Below are positions 48,270 through 60,000 of a DNA stretch of 64,000 nt, piece after piece (position 1 is the stretch's first letter; each line of letters opens with the position of its first letter). Both the position numbers and the translations under genes were made by a program. The DNA is from Punica granatum. Lineage: Eukaryota; Streptophyta; Magnoliopsida; Myrtales; Lythraceae. Where the stretch lies: the NCBI RefSeq assembly GCF_007655135.1, contig NC_045131.1, positions 12,632,001-12,696,000 of the forward strand. Direction: 5' to 3'. Below the pieces are notes generated by a model. It did no database searches, had not been told where the DNA came from, and saw nothing but the letters and a program-made list of their open reading frames with translations.

Positions 48270-51256
48270 CTAGAAGAACTCGCGATCGGGGAAAAGGAGC
48301 GGGGCAATGACTGTCCAGATATAAAGTCCAGCTGTGACCCACTCGGTACAGATACGGACCCAAACGGAAGTCCAGCCCACGTCAACGAGGTCGGAGCTGT
48401 CGGACGAGCTCGTCCAGTCGGAGAGAAGCATACCTGCGTACATGCTCGCGAGAGCAAATATTAAGTGGAAGAAAGAGTAAGAATAACTGACAGGTCTCGC
48501 CTCTGCTTCCTTCTTGTCCTCCTTATCTGTCCCTTCTTCCACATCTTCGGCCTTGAGAAGAGGCGCCTTTGCCCCTGCAACACGAAATTTAAAGCACTTA
48601 TTAAGGAGGAATACAGGTGATTTTAGTAAGAGTTTTGCCTCGACCGGGAAGCTCTTAAAAATTGTGGTAGGGAAGTGTTGATAATGGGGTTCATAGTTTT
48701 CTACTTTCATTTTACACTGGAAGAGTAGTTTAACTTGTCAATGACCAAAAATTACTAACTAATGTATTTCTCAGTTCATTGAGCCTCACGGGTGATTCTG
48801 AATTCACGTCACCAGATTATTTACCAACCCTTTAAGTTCTATTAGTCTCACTACGCTGATGGGTGAGAGGGTCCAAAAGTCCTCCCACCACAATGGCTCA
48901 TCAGCAATCTCCGAACACAATACACCAACAGTTACTACATGATTGTGGGCTAGAGTCAGTTCTGATACCACTTCTAACACACCCAAAATCCAAAAATACA
49001 AAGTGAAGGCACTTTTGGTTTGTTTGGGCCTCTATAACTACTAGCAATCTCCACTTTACACAACCGACAACAACTGGCTATCATATAAAGCGCCTTTCAA
49101 AATCTAGGGTGAAGTAAAGGATTTGAGTAGTTGGATTACCTGATCTGGGTGAAGATGGCGGGCTCAGGAATGTCGTCGAGGATCCAGCACGAAAGGCAGA
49201 GTACAAGACGGAGAGCACCGTCGTTAGCATTCCCAGAATAAGGGTCCCAGTGGAGACTGCTTTTGACTTGCCATGCAGACCATTGCATGCATAATCTCGA
49301 GGCTCACAGGATAGAGCAGTAAAGCACACATAAGCACAGTAGACTGATACCACTGAAGCAGGCAAGAGACTTCCGTTCACCTGTTCAGGTTATCCAGGGA
49401 CAAACATCATTCTAAACTGGACCAGGACAGTCTGGTTCAATGGCCGGAAAGAGCCAATTCAATGGGTTCATTTGCAATGGTGAAAGAAGAAAAAAAGGGG
49501 TCCATTTGCAGATCCAATTTTTCGAGAAAAGAACCACTAAGATCTGATTCCAGTTGCCTGACTGGATGAACTAGCCTTGTCTCTAGGACTACAATAAAAC
49601 AACGAAAATGTAGCATGACCTTAGATTTCAAGACATCAATAACTGCACATTAAAAGTTCATAGGTCAAGAATGCGATTTTCACCTTAGGATGTAATGCAA
49701 CTCCAGTAAATATGACCGGAAGAATCAAGGACATAACCATGAAGAAGACGTTGAGGCCGCAGTCATGCCCTGAAGGATTGAACCAAATGAACAGGATCCC
49801 ACCAATTGTAAATGCTGCGATGTAGCACCCAATTGATACTGCCAGCAAAGCTATATACCTAATGAGATTCATGGGAACAGTCAGAACCGAAATAGAGGAG
49901 AGCTGAACGAATAAAAAATGGAAGACATTATCACTAAGGAACAGAGAGCTCACCATTTCTGTTCATCTTTTTCGACCCATGCATCATTCCATGAATGGGT
50001 GAAGTCTAATAATATAAGCACTTGAACCAGAAGAAACAAGGCCGCACCAAATTTTGAGATAGTTGCTGCAAAATTCATCACATTTGTTCACGTCATTCAT
50101 TTGATGGCCATAACAAGAAAGATTTTTCCACCTTATGAATCAGGACAGCTTCCCCTACTCCGTTTCCCCTTGACTCTAACTGATTAAAGACTATATGCAG
50201 ATAGATTAGTATTGACACCCGGCTTCAGGAACTTCGGTACATTCAATGAATTTATGAAAAGTTGAATAAACAAAACAAAAAGTTAAATTTTATCAGTGTT
50301 CTAATTCAAAAATACACAAGAATAGTAGCTTTAGTACCCATCTTTTCATAGAAAACCAAAGCAAACTTATAACTTGACACATAAAAACAAGATTCAGTCG
50401 ATTCACAAGCCGTACAAGAAAGCATTGTGATGAGTAAAAATAATGAAATATTTGCCAAGTATCGAACCATAGATCGAGATGACCACATTCGGAAGGAAGA
50501 ACATGAGGACGACTAGCAAGAGCCAGATCACCATCTTTGCAATCCATCCACCATGCTGCCACGAATCGCGCCTATCATTTTGGTCCTTTATCCCAATCAT
50601 TATGAGAGCGAGTATCCCAAAGAACAGGAAATTTCCCAGGCTCACCCGAAGAACCGCTTGCATCTGAAACCATGCCTTTGAATGCGAAGAAGTATTTATC
50701 CCTGAAATCGCGAAAATTACACTGCAAACTCATATCTATCTCTTTTCAAATCATAAAAGATCTTATCATATATCCCGAGCGAAGCTGAAAATCGACCAGA
50801 AACTCTTTCATTCTTTCTCTCCCTCCCTTTGATTCCTGCTATAGCAGAACCCGGCCAACAACAACCAAGAACGCGACTACACAGTCCCGAATGCGAATCA
50901 TCTACAACGTTCAACACTCAGAACAAGCAGAAACCTCAAAATTCAAGATAACCGAGCTCAACCGCAGTTCAATCACTGTCACAAAACATCGACTTACTCA
51001 TTTTAAGCTAACAGAGGCACAGAAGTCAAACTAGAAACGGGAGGAGAGAAGAGGAGCGAGTTTGAATCAAGGGGGACTGACATGAGATATGCTTGAGGAG
51101 GGGAGCGGCGACTTCTCGGAGGACCCAGGCGACGACGAGGGAGAGGCCGAATAGGCCGCAGTAGGCGAGCCTGGCCGACCGCCGGGAGACCTCCGACGCC
51201 ACGGAGGTGCAGAGCCCGCACGTGGAGGCGAACAAGCAAGACGCCAAGCACGACAT
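48270..51256 (-). CDS. Serine incorporator (SERINC/TMS1) family membrane protein
   Basis: Multi-pass membrane protein of the SERINC/TMS1 family; animal members were linked to adding serine to membrane lipids, and plant function is unsettled. Exons, in transcript order: 51082-51256, 50468-50701, 49954-50065, 49684-49858, 49140-49380, 48270-48574. They total 1242 nt and give 413 aa with every junction in frame, close to other plant members. Family marks are the Cys-rich start MSCLASCLFASTCGLC, QAVLRVSLGNFLFFG, FNPSGHDCGLN, VVSVYCAYVCFTALS, EPRDYACN and a C-terminal WTSVWVRICTEWVTAGLY followed by a final membrane segment and FPDREFF. About ten hydrophobic segments are visible. It lies tail to tail with MED33A. 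Two donors are non-standard in context (GTCAGT after exon 1 and GTTCGA after exon 2) but are required for frame and family match. Confidence 0.92.
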
Positions 51257-51947
51257 CGTCGCTCTCGCTCTCTAGAGAGATCTCTGGTAGGCCCGAAGGT
51301 ACTGTTAGGTCGGAGGAAATGGATATGGAAGCGAAGCGGTCAACTTTGAAATTAAAGGATTTAAAGGTCTGCCATTTTCGTCTCCTCCGGAAGTCGCAGA
51401 GGACATCAGACAGCTGACTGGTAGTTGAGTAAGAAAGAGCCAAAAAAAAAAAAACCCAAAAAAGAAAAAAAAAAAAAAAAAAAAGAAGAAGAGGGAATGG
51501 ATCGTTAAGGTGGTCTGTTGGGCTGTCGAGGTTCCCATGATCAGCTCGACATGGGCTTGTTGGGCCTTTTTGGTCGGGTCTAGTTCGATAGCAGCCTCGT
51601 AAATCGGGAAGGGGTAAGCCATAGAAGGATTACTATGTTTTTTTTTTTTTTTTTTAAGAAAAACGGGACACTAGGCCCGAGAAATACAATTGAACTAGTT
51701 AATATCCGGGCGGGCGGTGTGGTAATTTCCTCATCAATTTTTATGCGACTAAAATTAGATAATTAATACATTTGACATGCGAATGAATATAAATCTAGAA
51801 AGACTGATTGAAACTATAGATTCTATCGAGTATATACCTATAAACATTACAAATTGTGAATGCAAGCTACGAATGAAAAATCATAATGACAAAATTACTT
51901 ATCTAGTCTTACGGAATAACATATATATGAAAAGATAACAATCATGT

Positions 51948-51980
<33 letters not shown>

Positions 51981-52483
51981 GGAGAGAGAGAGAGGCAGGT
52001 AGAAAGAGGGGGGAGATCGCATAAATATAAGGGTTAGGGGGTCGCAAATGTTATCGGAAGTGGAACAATATATCTCCTATTTATATGATATTTAGCATGT
52101 TGAATACAAAAGAATATCACATATCTTGAAAACTTCTTTTCAGTTACATAGAAAACTTTTAATTTTTCAAAAAATTCTTTAATTATATATTATTATGTAC
52201 AAGTAATATGGATAACTATTGAAAATATGTTGAATATGCCACAAACAAAACATAGTAAGGGTTCGTTTAACCGCGATTAAGAGAACAATTAGCGTGGAGC
52301 TAGGGTTTTACGTTTTGACTTACTTGGCGCAACTATATTTTGCACCTCGGCTTTTATATATTATATGATTACACAAAAATATGGCATGGAAATCTCTCCG
52401 AAGGAAAATAAAAATGTGAAAACCCCACTGTACTCAACAAATTCCGAGTCTCCTGTAATTGACAAGAAATAAAATGTGATAAA
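51257..52483. other. Spacer upstream of the SERINC gene
   Basis: It holds the SERINC promoter region, an A-rich tract at 51442-51490, a T run near 51640, and a compound microsatellite. No gene is seen. Confidence 0.5.
51947..51994. repeat. Compound CA/TA/GA microsatellite
   Basis: (CA)n, then (TA)n, then (GA)n, in direct succession. Confidence 0.85.
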
Positions 52484-53042
52484 GGAGATTTAGGGTAAAC
52501 TATCAATTTAGTCCCCGATATTTAAGGCAACCATCAATTTCATCCTCAACGTTTCATTATCATAAAAAATGTTCCCAACAACTTCGTTTATCACTTTGCT
52601 CCTTGCCGTTAACTGACCTTTAACAGCGTTAAAGAAAAACACTAAAAAAATGGAAAAAAAAATAAAATAAAAATTGGACAAGAGAGATAGGGCCATATCG
52701 TGTCCCTCTCCTTGTCCCGGTGACCTCCCCCCATCGGAGTGGTCGCCGGAGACATTCTGTCCTCCAATGACCTCCCCGGTGGGGGGAGGTGGCCGGGACT
52801 GGGGGCCACTATGTTGTCCTCCTCTCTCTCTCTCTCTTTTTTTTCCTTATTTTTTAATTAATTTTTTAATATTTTATTTAATGCAGTTAGAGGTGAGTTA
52901 AAGGCGGATTGATAGTGAGGACCAAAGTGATGGACGGAAGTGTAACGTTGGGGGTGTTTTTGATGGCAATGAAACGATGAGTATAAAATTGATGGTTGTC
53001 TCAAACTTAGGGGACCAAACTGATAGTTTACTCGGAGACGGA
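52484..53042. mobile_element. MITE with about 140-bp terminal inverted repeats
   Basis: The left end GGGTAAACTATCAATTTAG at 52493 is mirrored by the right end at 53033, whose reverse complement starts GAGTAAACTATCAGTTTGG. Complementarity continues through AACCATCAATTT and CGTTTCATT over about 140 nt. The flanking 9-mers GGAGATTTA (52484-52492) and GGAGACGGA (53034-53042) agree at 6 of 9 positions and may be a decayed Mutator-type duplication. The core is GC-richer (52700-52810), ends in a CT repeat and has no transposase. Confidence 0.7.
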
Positions 53043-54105
53043 TATTAATATATACTAGAGGGTGTACAATCTCTAATTGGATAACTCGTAAAATAAAATA
53101 CAAGTCGATCCCCTGATTCTCTTCCACGTGCTGCGGTGTCTCGGTCGAGGACGTAAGCAACTTGTTCTGTTCAATGAGTCCATGTTGAGGTCTTCTGAGT
53201 CTTTGGTTCGGATCGGCTGGACTTCGAGAGGGTGTCGGAGTCTCGATCTCAACGGAGCTTTCTCTAGGCCTTTATGACTTTTCTTTGTTGTCAGTTTCTG
53301 AAGATGAGTCGTGATCGGAGAAAGACTGGCAATTCGATTAAAATACATTCTTATTTTTGTTGATTTTTGTTGGTTACGGATTATTCGAAATTAATTTATT
53401 ATTTCAAATAGTATCAGAAACATCAATGAACCACCAAATATTAATATGGTGAATACTGGATTCGTACTCGTACGATGCACGTAATGTATTAACACATCAG
53501 GCCATTTGAGCATATGGCATTTTACACGTCTATCATCCAGAGTCCCCAACATTAGTACCTCATTTAATCGGGCACTAACATATTGAAAATAATAAGGTGA
53601 CAATTTATAATAGAGTGGGCACGCCCCGACCCGGTCCAGGCTGTTGGATTGACCAAACCTTTATGTGGACCATCTTTCTCTTCTTCGTTCTCACATCCCC
53701 ATATTTTTTTTCTTTTTCAAATTGGATGGAAATCTCGTGAGAAAATATCTTCTTTCTTCTGATGCAAGCCGAACTGAAGTATCAAATAAAACTCAATTCG
53801 ATTATTCTCGTGGCACCGGCGCATGGGATTTGAACGACCTCATTAGGTTAGGAGAAAGTTTTATATATAACGGATATACCACGTGTCAACATCATAAGTC
53901 AATAAAATTCATCAATTTCTCTTGATTTTTAGTAATAAAACAAAAAAAAAAGTAAAATTGCTGTCGATAAAAATAAATTTTCTTTCTTTCTTTTTTCTTT
54001 CAAATTATTTTTGCAGGTCGCTTTTCCAGTCAGTAGAGGCCAATCACCATGTGAACATCAGGAGATAAACGTCGTTTGGTAGTGTTCGTCGGTAGAACTC
54101 GAAAC
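53043..54105. other. Intergenic, no gene seen
   Basis: Short chance ORFs only. T-rich and A-rich runs near 53706 and 53942. Confidence 0.5.
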
Positions 54106-54106
54106 G

Positions 54107-54484
54107 AAACCTCCGGCGTTAGAAGAGGAGGCGATTAAGCACATGCAGACTCTTGTTACTGAGCGTGAGAGCATGGTCTCCAAGGCAAATGCACTGCAAA
54201 GGGAGTTAAGACTGAGGGAGCAAATAAGGGAAGATGATGTGCTTATTGAGGGGTCTCGTTAAGAAGTGACTGCGAAACAACTTGTTGTCTCTACTGCTAT
54301 CGCTGCAGTGGCTACTGCCAAGGGCACAGCCTTACTTGACCGACTCGGAGGCCACTTCCATGAGCGAGATGCGTTTCACTGTGCGAGCAGGCAAGGCGGC
54401 TTTGAAGGACGTCGTGTGAGAGCCATAGATCATTTTTCTTTCCATCGTTCGCTTGGACTTAGATTTACTTCGTTTAGTTGCTAG
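54107..54484 (+). pseudogene. Broken coding fragment, unknown family
   Basis: One frame reads through from about 54107 to the TAG at 54482-54484, broken once by TAA at 54260-54262. Before the stop it is charged and coiled-coil-like (HMQTLVTERESMVSKANALQ). After it comes an Ala/Val-rich segment (VSTAIAAVATAKGTALLDRL). The stretch is GC-richer than its AT-rich surroundings, which suggests former coding sequence. The family is not recognised. It could be a fragment of a retrotransposon gag-like ORF or of a captured gene. Confidence 0.4.
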
Positions 54485-54771
54485 CACTTTTATTTGTTGC
54501 CAGAAAATAATTGTATCGTAGTATCGGAACTTATTAAGGGTAATTTTTCTGTGCAACTTTATTGCTATAATTTTTTTATGCAATTTTATTGCTATCTCTT
54601 TATTCTCCGCTTGGCTAGTTTGCACCAGCGTTAGCAACAAAAATCGAAACCTCCAGCGAACTGACCATTTATTATTATTAATGCGACTGAACCTCAATTA
54701 ATTTAGTTGAGGCTGCCTACGTACTCTGTAGAGGATCAAGTCATACGTAGTTCAAGAGACTTTGCTTTTGG

Positions 54772-55926
54772 ATTCTTTTTGGGAAAACTATACATTTCAT
54801 TCTCTAAGTTTGATTTTTTTTCTATTTGTCATTTTTCTTTTTTTATCAGTTTCAACCTATAAATTTGATTTTTTTATATTTCAGTCCTTTTCCTTGTTCT
54901 TGGTTCGTTTTCATCTAATTCCTTTACTTATTTTTCGGTTTTCAACCTTTTATCAATTTTTTTATTGGAGAAAGTTTGAAGTTTGGTCCTCAACCTTTTG
55001 TAACTAGTTTTTTTTGTCCTAATTCTCTTTTTTAGTTCATCTTTTTTTCTTAATACTAAATGTTTTTGTTTCTTATAAATCTACGGCTCCATTGTCCATT
55101 AAAAAGCCCGCATGACATTTTAGAAACAAAATCTTTTTTAATTTCGAAAACAAAAGAAAATTAATTAAAATAATAAAAGGAAAATCATGAACCCGTTCGA
55201 GTTAATGAGAGGAGCGAGCATTTAGGCCATTATGGTAGGGGAGAGGCAATTTGCGTTGGGAGCATCAATATCCAAATTTGCAAGCAAAGAAATGGAAAAA
55301 TATAGAAAAGAATAGAGGCAATTATGGGTCGATAACCACCGGTCATGCTTGTGATGTAAGGAATGAAGTCGTAAAGTGCAATGATGACTGTGATTGCGAA
55401 AAGAGACATTGATAGATTTGTAGGCTTAGTCCTAAGGTGACCTCTCCTTGAACAGTGGTACTCGGCGTCGTCCCTTACCACCTTCTCAAGTTACCATCCT
55501 AGCACCACCCGAGTTGAGGTTACTTATGCCTCAAGCTTTAAGTAGATTCATAAGCTTCATATTATTATTTTAATTATTATTAATTTTATTTATAATAAAA
55601 GAATTATTTCAAGATATGTAATGTCAATAAGCAGATAGCATTGAGGCAAAATTAAACCAAAAAAATGAATTAGGACAAAAGGAATAGCAAAAGAAGGTTG
55701 AGGACCAAAATTATATTTTTTCCCTAATAGTTATTTTGATATAATGATTTAAACAAAAAATAGTCAAAGGTATTGGACGAAATCAAACCAAGAAAAGGGA
55801 AAAGGATTAAAATAAAAAAAATAGTCAAAGGTAAAGGATGTAAATGATAAACAAATAGAAAAAAGGACTAAAATAGAAAAACAATCAAACCTAGAGGACT
55901 AAATATATTGTTTTCTCTCTCTGTTT
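54772..55926. mobile_element. MITE with about 180-bp terminal inverted repeats
   Basis: The left end GGGAAAACTATACATTT at 54781 pairs with the right end at 55917, whose reverse complement starts GAGAAAACAATATATTT. Matching continues through AAGTTTGATT/AGGTTTGATT, TTTTTCTATTTGT and TCCTTTTCC. Flanking 9-mers (54772-54780 and 55918-55926) agree at 6 of 9 positions. The ends resemble those of the element at 52493, so they may belong to one Mutator-like family. Inside, minus-strand 55230-55481 encodes a hydrophobic 83-aa stretch (two or three membrane-type segments) that I do not recognise; it may be a captured fragment. Confidence 0.6.
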
Positions 55927-58900
55927 TTTTTTTTTAATAAAATGGAAAGTGAATTCTTCATTTTCCTATGTTTGGTAAGACAAAATCCTTTATCAACGTA
56001 AAAGTGTTTTCGGTCAACCTAAAAAGCAAAGGCAAAATGAGGAAAATGAATTCATGTAAAAATTTTCGTAATTCATTTTCCTGACTACACAACTCTCTCT
56101 CTCTTATATCGGCTTACCAGACATATCTCTTCAAGCACATGAGATGATTTCCTTGGTATCCTTCCAAGCATGGCAAAATAGATTAATTTCCTTGAAATTA
56201 ATTTTCCCTTCAAAAATTACTTAAATGAAACAAACGGAGCCAAAATGATTATTTTTCAAATTTATCACCATATATCAAAGAGGGCGTAGTACAGCTTGGT
56301 AACCTCTCGCTTCAGCACTAGACGTGAATGAACCCCCTAATGCTTTGTTCGGATAGGAGGGAAATAAGGGGAAGGGGAGAGAGTTGTGCAGGATTTTTCA
56401 AAAACTCCCATATAAAATATCATTTCCTTCCCTCCTTTTCCTTCGGTTTTCCTTGATCCAATTAACGGCGGGCTAATGATCCTTATCCATCTACTAAATT
56501 CAACTGGTAATAATTAGGAAAGAAATAAGAACCGAGAAAAGACTAATGTTTATATCACTGCACACAGAATATGAGCTGTGTTTATAGCTTCATGCAGCTC
56601 GAGCCTCCTGTACTCACGATTTGAGTTGATAATGAGATGAAGCACCCAACTCATGGGTAGAGATAAGGACCTAGGCAAACGCATAATAGCAAGAATCGCG
56701 AGACCTTTTGGACAAATTCATGCGAGCCAGTCCCAAGGCGAACTAGATCTCTTAATTAATTAGAGAACCTCCATGTTATGGATCTCAATCACATTTTTCT
56801 TTGGGTCATCCCGGTTTCCTCCATGCTTAGCACGGTTTGCCAGCTTTCATTTAGATAATGTGGTCTACTCTCTCAATTATTTCAACTCTTTTGATCAAAA
56901 GGAGGAATATATGTTGATGATATAGTGCGAGTGTGGTGTCTCAGTTGGTCACATCCTTAGCTTTGTCTCTTGTTCCCACCTTTCCCCTACACTGCACACC
57001 AAACCCCCTATTCATGTATACTTGAAAGAGTCGGACAATAGACAATGCCACCAAAAGAGGACACCACAGTCATGGTCGAATATTTATGTCCCAGATATTG
57101 ATCAATATCTTACTGACAATATCGTGATCAATGTCTGATCCAAATGTTAAGATATTATGATCTGGTCCATATCGTTCTATCCAGTAGAAAGATCGAATTT
57201 GGACAAGGCTATCTTAGCAACTGGAGTAAAAAAAAAAGTATCTTTATTGTAACCGAAAAAAGAAAAAAGAAAAAATCTTTATGGCCTTGGTTTTGAAGAT
57301 CCTCCAGTCCATTCTCCGAGCTAGTTTCTGCTATTAAGTCCTCTAGGGAGCTTGAATTTCGCTCAACTGCCAAGGACTAGTGGGAAATCGATAGTTTGGA
57401 AGCAGAGGATATTCTAGGGTTCAATCCAGCCACTAGTGAGTGACCTATGTGATTTCACTAGACGATTAATCTTTAGTTCTGAAACCAGATCATAGCATAT
57501 TAACTACCAAGATAGTACTCTCTAGTATTACGTACCAATCTCCAGCTGAGTAGTTCGAGTCACGGAGCTAAGTTGAAAGCACTAGCTAGTGAGTGTAAGT
57601 AAGGTCTAACTCTGGACTGAGCGTGATAAGTGTCAAAACGTTCAATATATACTATGCAAGTTTCCCTGAGATGGTCCAATCCATTATGATTCAAGCCGGA
57701 TGGATATACTCGGATATACTTCATATCGTAGTAATCCTCATGTAGAAGATCAGCTTAGAATATATTTGTTTCCTCTTTTCTCATTTTTCTGTTAGGGGTT
57801 ATTATAATATCCTAGCTGTGTCCCACGTCAATATGATTTATGGCCTTCATCGGGTTTTAAGACTCTAGGTGGAGCCGGAACACTTGTGAGCCATCCAAAT
57901 AGTTGGGGTCCCCAAAATAGCTGGAGATCAGTACATTTCTGGCCCAAGAGGTCGACGCGGTTTGATCTTAGAGAGAGATCTTTATTCTGCCGATTGATAC
58001 TTCTCTGAGTTCTCTCGACGTAAAGAGAAGATAAGGTTTTGAGGGGCCTTTCCCATGTCATTCTTTGGGATGGCAAGATTGGGACATATTGATTGGAAAT
58101 GTGCGGGTCGGGACCCAAGCTGTACTTATTATCAGATAGTTATCCTTGATTAGTTGGCCCTTCTACATAAAATTTGAGACTCGTCAAGAAGAGACTAGAA
58201 CAGATGCTACATGCCTGCACATATAGAAGTCCCTCATATTAAGTTACATAACGAATGTTATGGTTGATGTCGTAGTATGCGAGCTTCCGTTCCATAGTGG
58301 CCATCCTTTCTCCTTACACTAACATATTATTCATTGCTATGTGTGTATCGCACATAGCGCAATGCATAAAGGGCTGGTCCATCATATATATTCTCAGATC
58401 AAAGAGCTAGTGTAGGCAGCTTGCTAGCCAAGCAATTTCTTGATAATATACTTGCATCTTGTGAAAAGAAAAAAAGAATATGTAGACATATGTACTGATC
58501 GGATCACATTTTATGGAATCTTGTTTATCGAACCAATACGCCAAAATCCAGTAGCCAAAAATATTTTGGTGTTACTCTTGCTAAATCAAGATATCGGATA
58601 TGGGTCCCTCTCACCTGGGAGGCAAAGAGCTCCTGTCCAGAAAAGGGAATATAATGTGGGGTTTGAAACTGAAACAAGATAAGGGGTGCCTGGTTCTCAT
58701 ATGCTCCAAGAAAAGAATTTGCAGACAAGAGATTAATTATTAGCTACACAACTGATGATTAAGTTCGAGTCAAATTGTGTTGGAACGAGCACGTGATGTA
58801 CTCGTTCGACATGGCTATACATATGGACCCACCATGCAAAACTTTGACAAATCTGCTAGTTGCTCTCAGCATTGATCTCTATATCTAGGGTTATGGGTCG

Positions 58901-59091
58901 TGTGTCCGAGAAAGCTCCAATAAATGCGAGCGTGCATGCATTGTATATATATATATATGTGTTTGTTGCTCATCATCAGTGGAAGAGAGAAGACGACGTG
59001 CAAGGCTCGATATATAATAGGGCAAGCAAGGAAGTTGGGATTATAGCTTGTGAGTGTGTGTGTATATCTGAATTCTATAAATAGAATTTAG
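55927..59091. other. Intergenic region upstream of the DVL/RTFL gene
   Basis: No coding gene is seen in about 3.2 kb. Around 56340-56470 a GGAAGGGGAGAG-type tract is followed by a CCTTCCCTCCTTTTCC tract, probably a decayed small palindromic element. A TA run lies near 58945-58957. The last few hundred bases probably include the promoter of the micropeptide gene. Confidence 0.5.
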
Positions 59092-59202
59092 ATGGGTAAG
59101 AGATGTAGGAAGTGGAAGAGGATGGTGAGGCAACAGAGAGGGAAGCTCTGCATCATGAAGATGTGTATCTCTATGCTTCTGTGTTGGCACAAGTATTCTT
59201 AG
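59092..59202 (+). CDS. RTFL: DVL/ROTUNDIFOLIA-like micropeptide (36 aa)
   Basis: A short ORF of 37 codons including the stop. It begins MGKRCRKWKR and ends with the family signature: a basic RQQRGKL stretch, then CIMKMCISMLLCWHKYS. DVL/RTFL peptides share a C-terminal domain of about 29 residues with exactly this layout: basic start, two spaced Cys, a hydrophobic MLLC core, then Trp-His/Lys. They act at or near the plasma membrane and alter organ shape by limiting polar cell proliferation when overexpressed. An in-frame TAG directly precedes the ATG, so the start cannot lie further upstream in this frame. There is no intron, as in the family. TATAAATAG at 59076-59084 is too close to the ATG to be the TATA box for this start. 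Most plant paralogues carry a longer variable N-terminus; this one is almost only the domain. Confidence 0.82.
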   Translation: MGKRCRKWKRMVRQQRGKLCIMKMCISMLLCWHKYS

Positions 59203-60000
59203 ATAAATCAGCTCTTTGCTACATATATATGATAGCTTTCTTGTCTTTCTTCAGCTTTTCCCTTTTCAAGAAACTGATCAATTAGTTTCTTGTTGGTGTA
59301 ATTTGGAGCATAAAATTGAAATACGAGTATGAACAAATTGTTTCTTGGGGGAAAACTCAGCTGGATTTTTTGCTGTCTGTCACATTACCTGCAAAACTTT
59401 CCATGCTAGGGAAGATAAAAAGATTGAAGTGTGATGTGTAAGCGATTTGATATATATAAAATGGTAACCGATTAAATGCTTAAATAGTTGGATAGAATTT
59501 AGTCTGAATATGTTATGACTGTTTAAATGGAATAAATTTTGGAAGGAAGGGAAAGGAATAGATAGAAATCTCCATTCAACTAAGACCTTGCTTCTTCTTT
59601 TTGTCTAAAGAGATTCTTTTTACGTAAGTCAAAAAGTCTGTGGAAATAAGGGGTGAAAACGGGTGGATATGGGCGGACTTTTTAAAAATATTTCGATCCC
59701 CTTTTAGTTCAGATCGGTTTTTTTAGAATAAAAGAACATTCTAAAAATTCTTTGGGAGTATAGAAAACCATCCGCCCATATTTTCGGTTTTTTCGGGGAC
59801 ATAAAGTGAAAAATTTATGAGTCCGATTGAAAAAGTTTCAAAAACGATCAAGAATCGCAAAAAAAAAGGATTGCCATTTTCTTTCTTTTTTCCATACAAA
59901 TTAATTAAGATGTATAATAAAATTACAACATAAATATTTCTTAAAAAAATTGAATAATCTATCGATGATTTTAGTGGAAATATATACAAAAATGTATATA
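59203..60000. other. Downstream of the micropeptide gene, no other gene seen
   Basis: AT-rich, with its probable 3' UTR at the left. Two GGGNGGANATGGGCGGA-like phrases near 59660 and a partly complementary stretch near 59765-59785 (CCATCCGCCCATAT) suggest a small palindrome. Confidence 0.45.

Noticed and set aside
58680..58710. miR160-like sequence (TGCCTGGTTCTCATATGC)
   Set aside because: Too many mismatches and no hairpin partner seen.
59076..59084. TATAAATAG as the TATA box of the micropeptide gene
   Set aside because: It lies only 8 nt before the ATG, so transcription from it would start inside the ORF.
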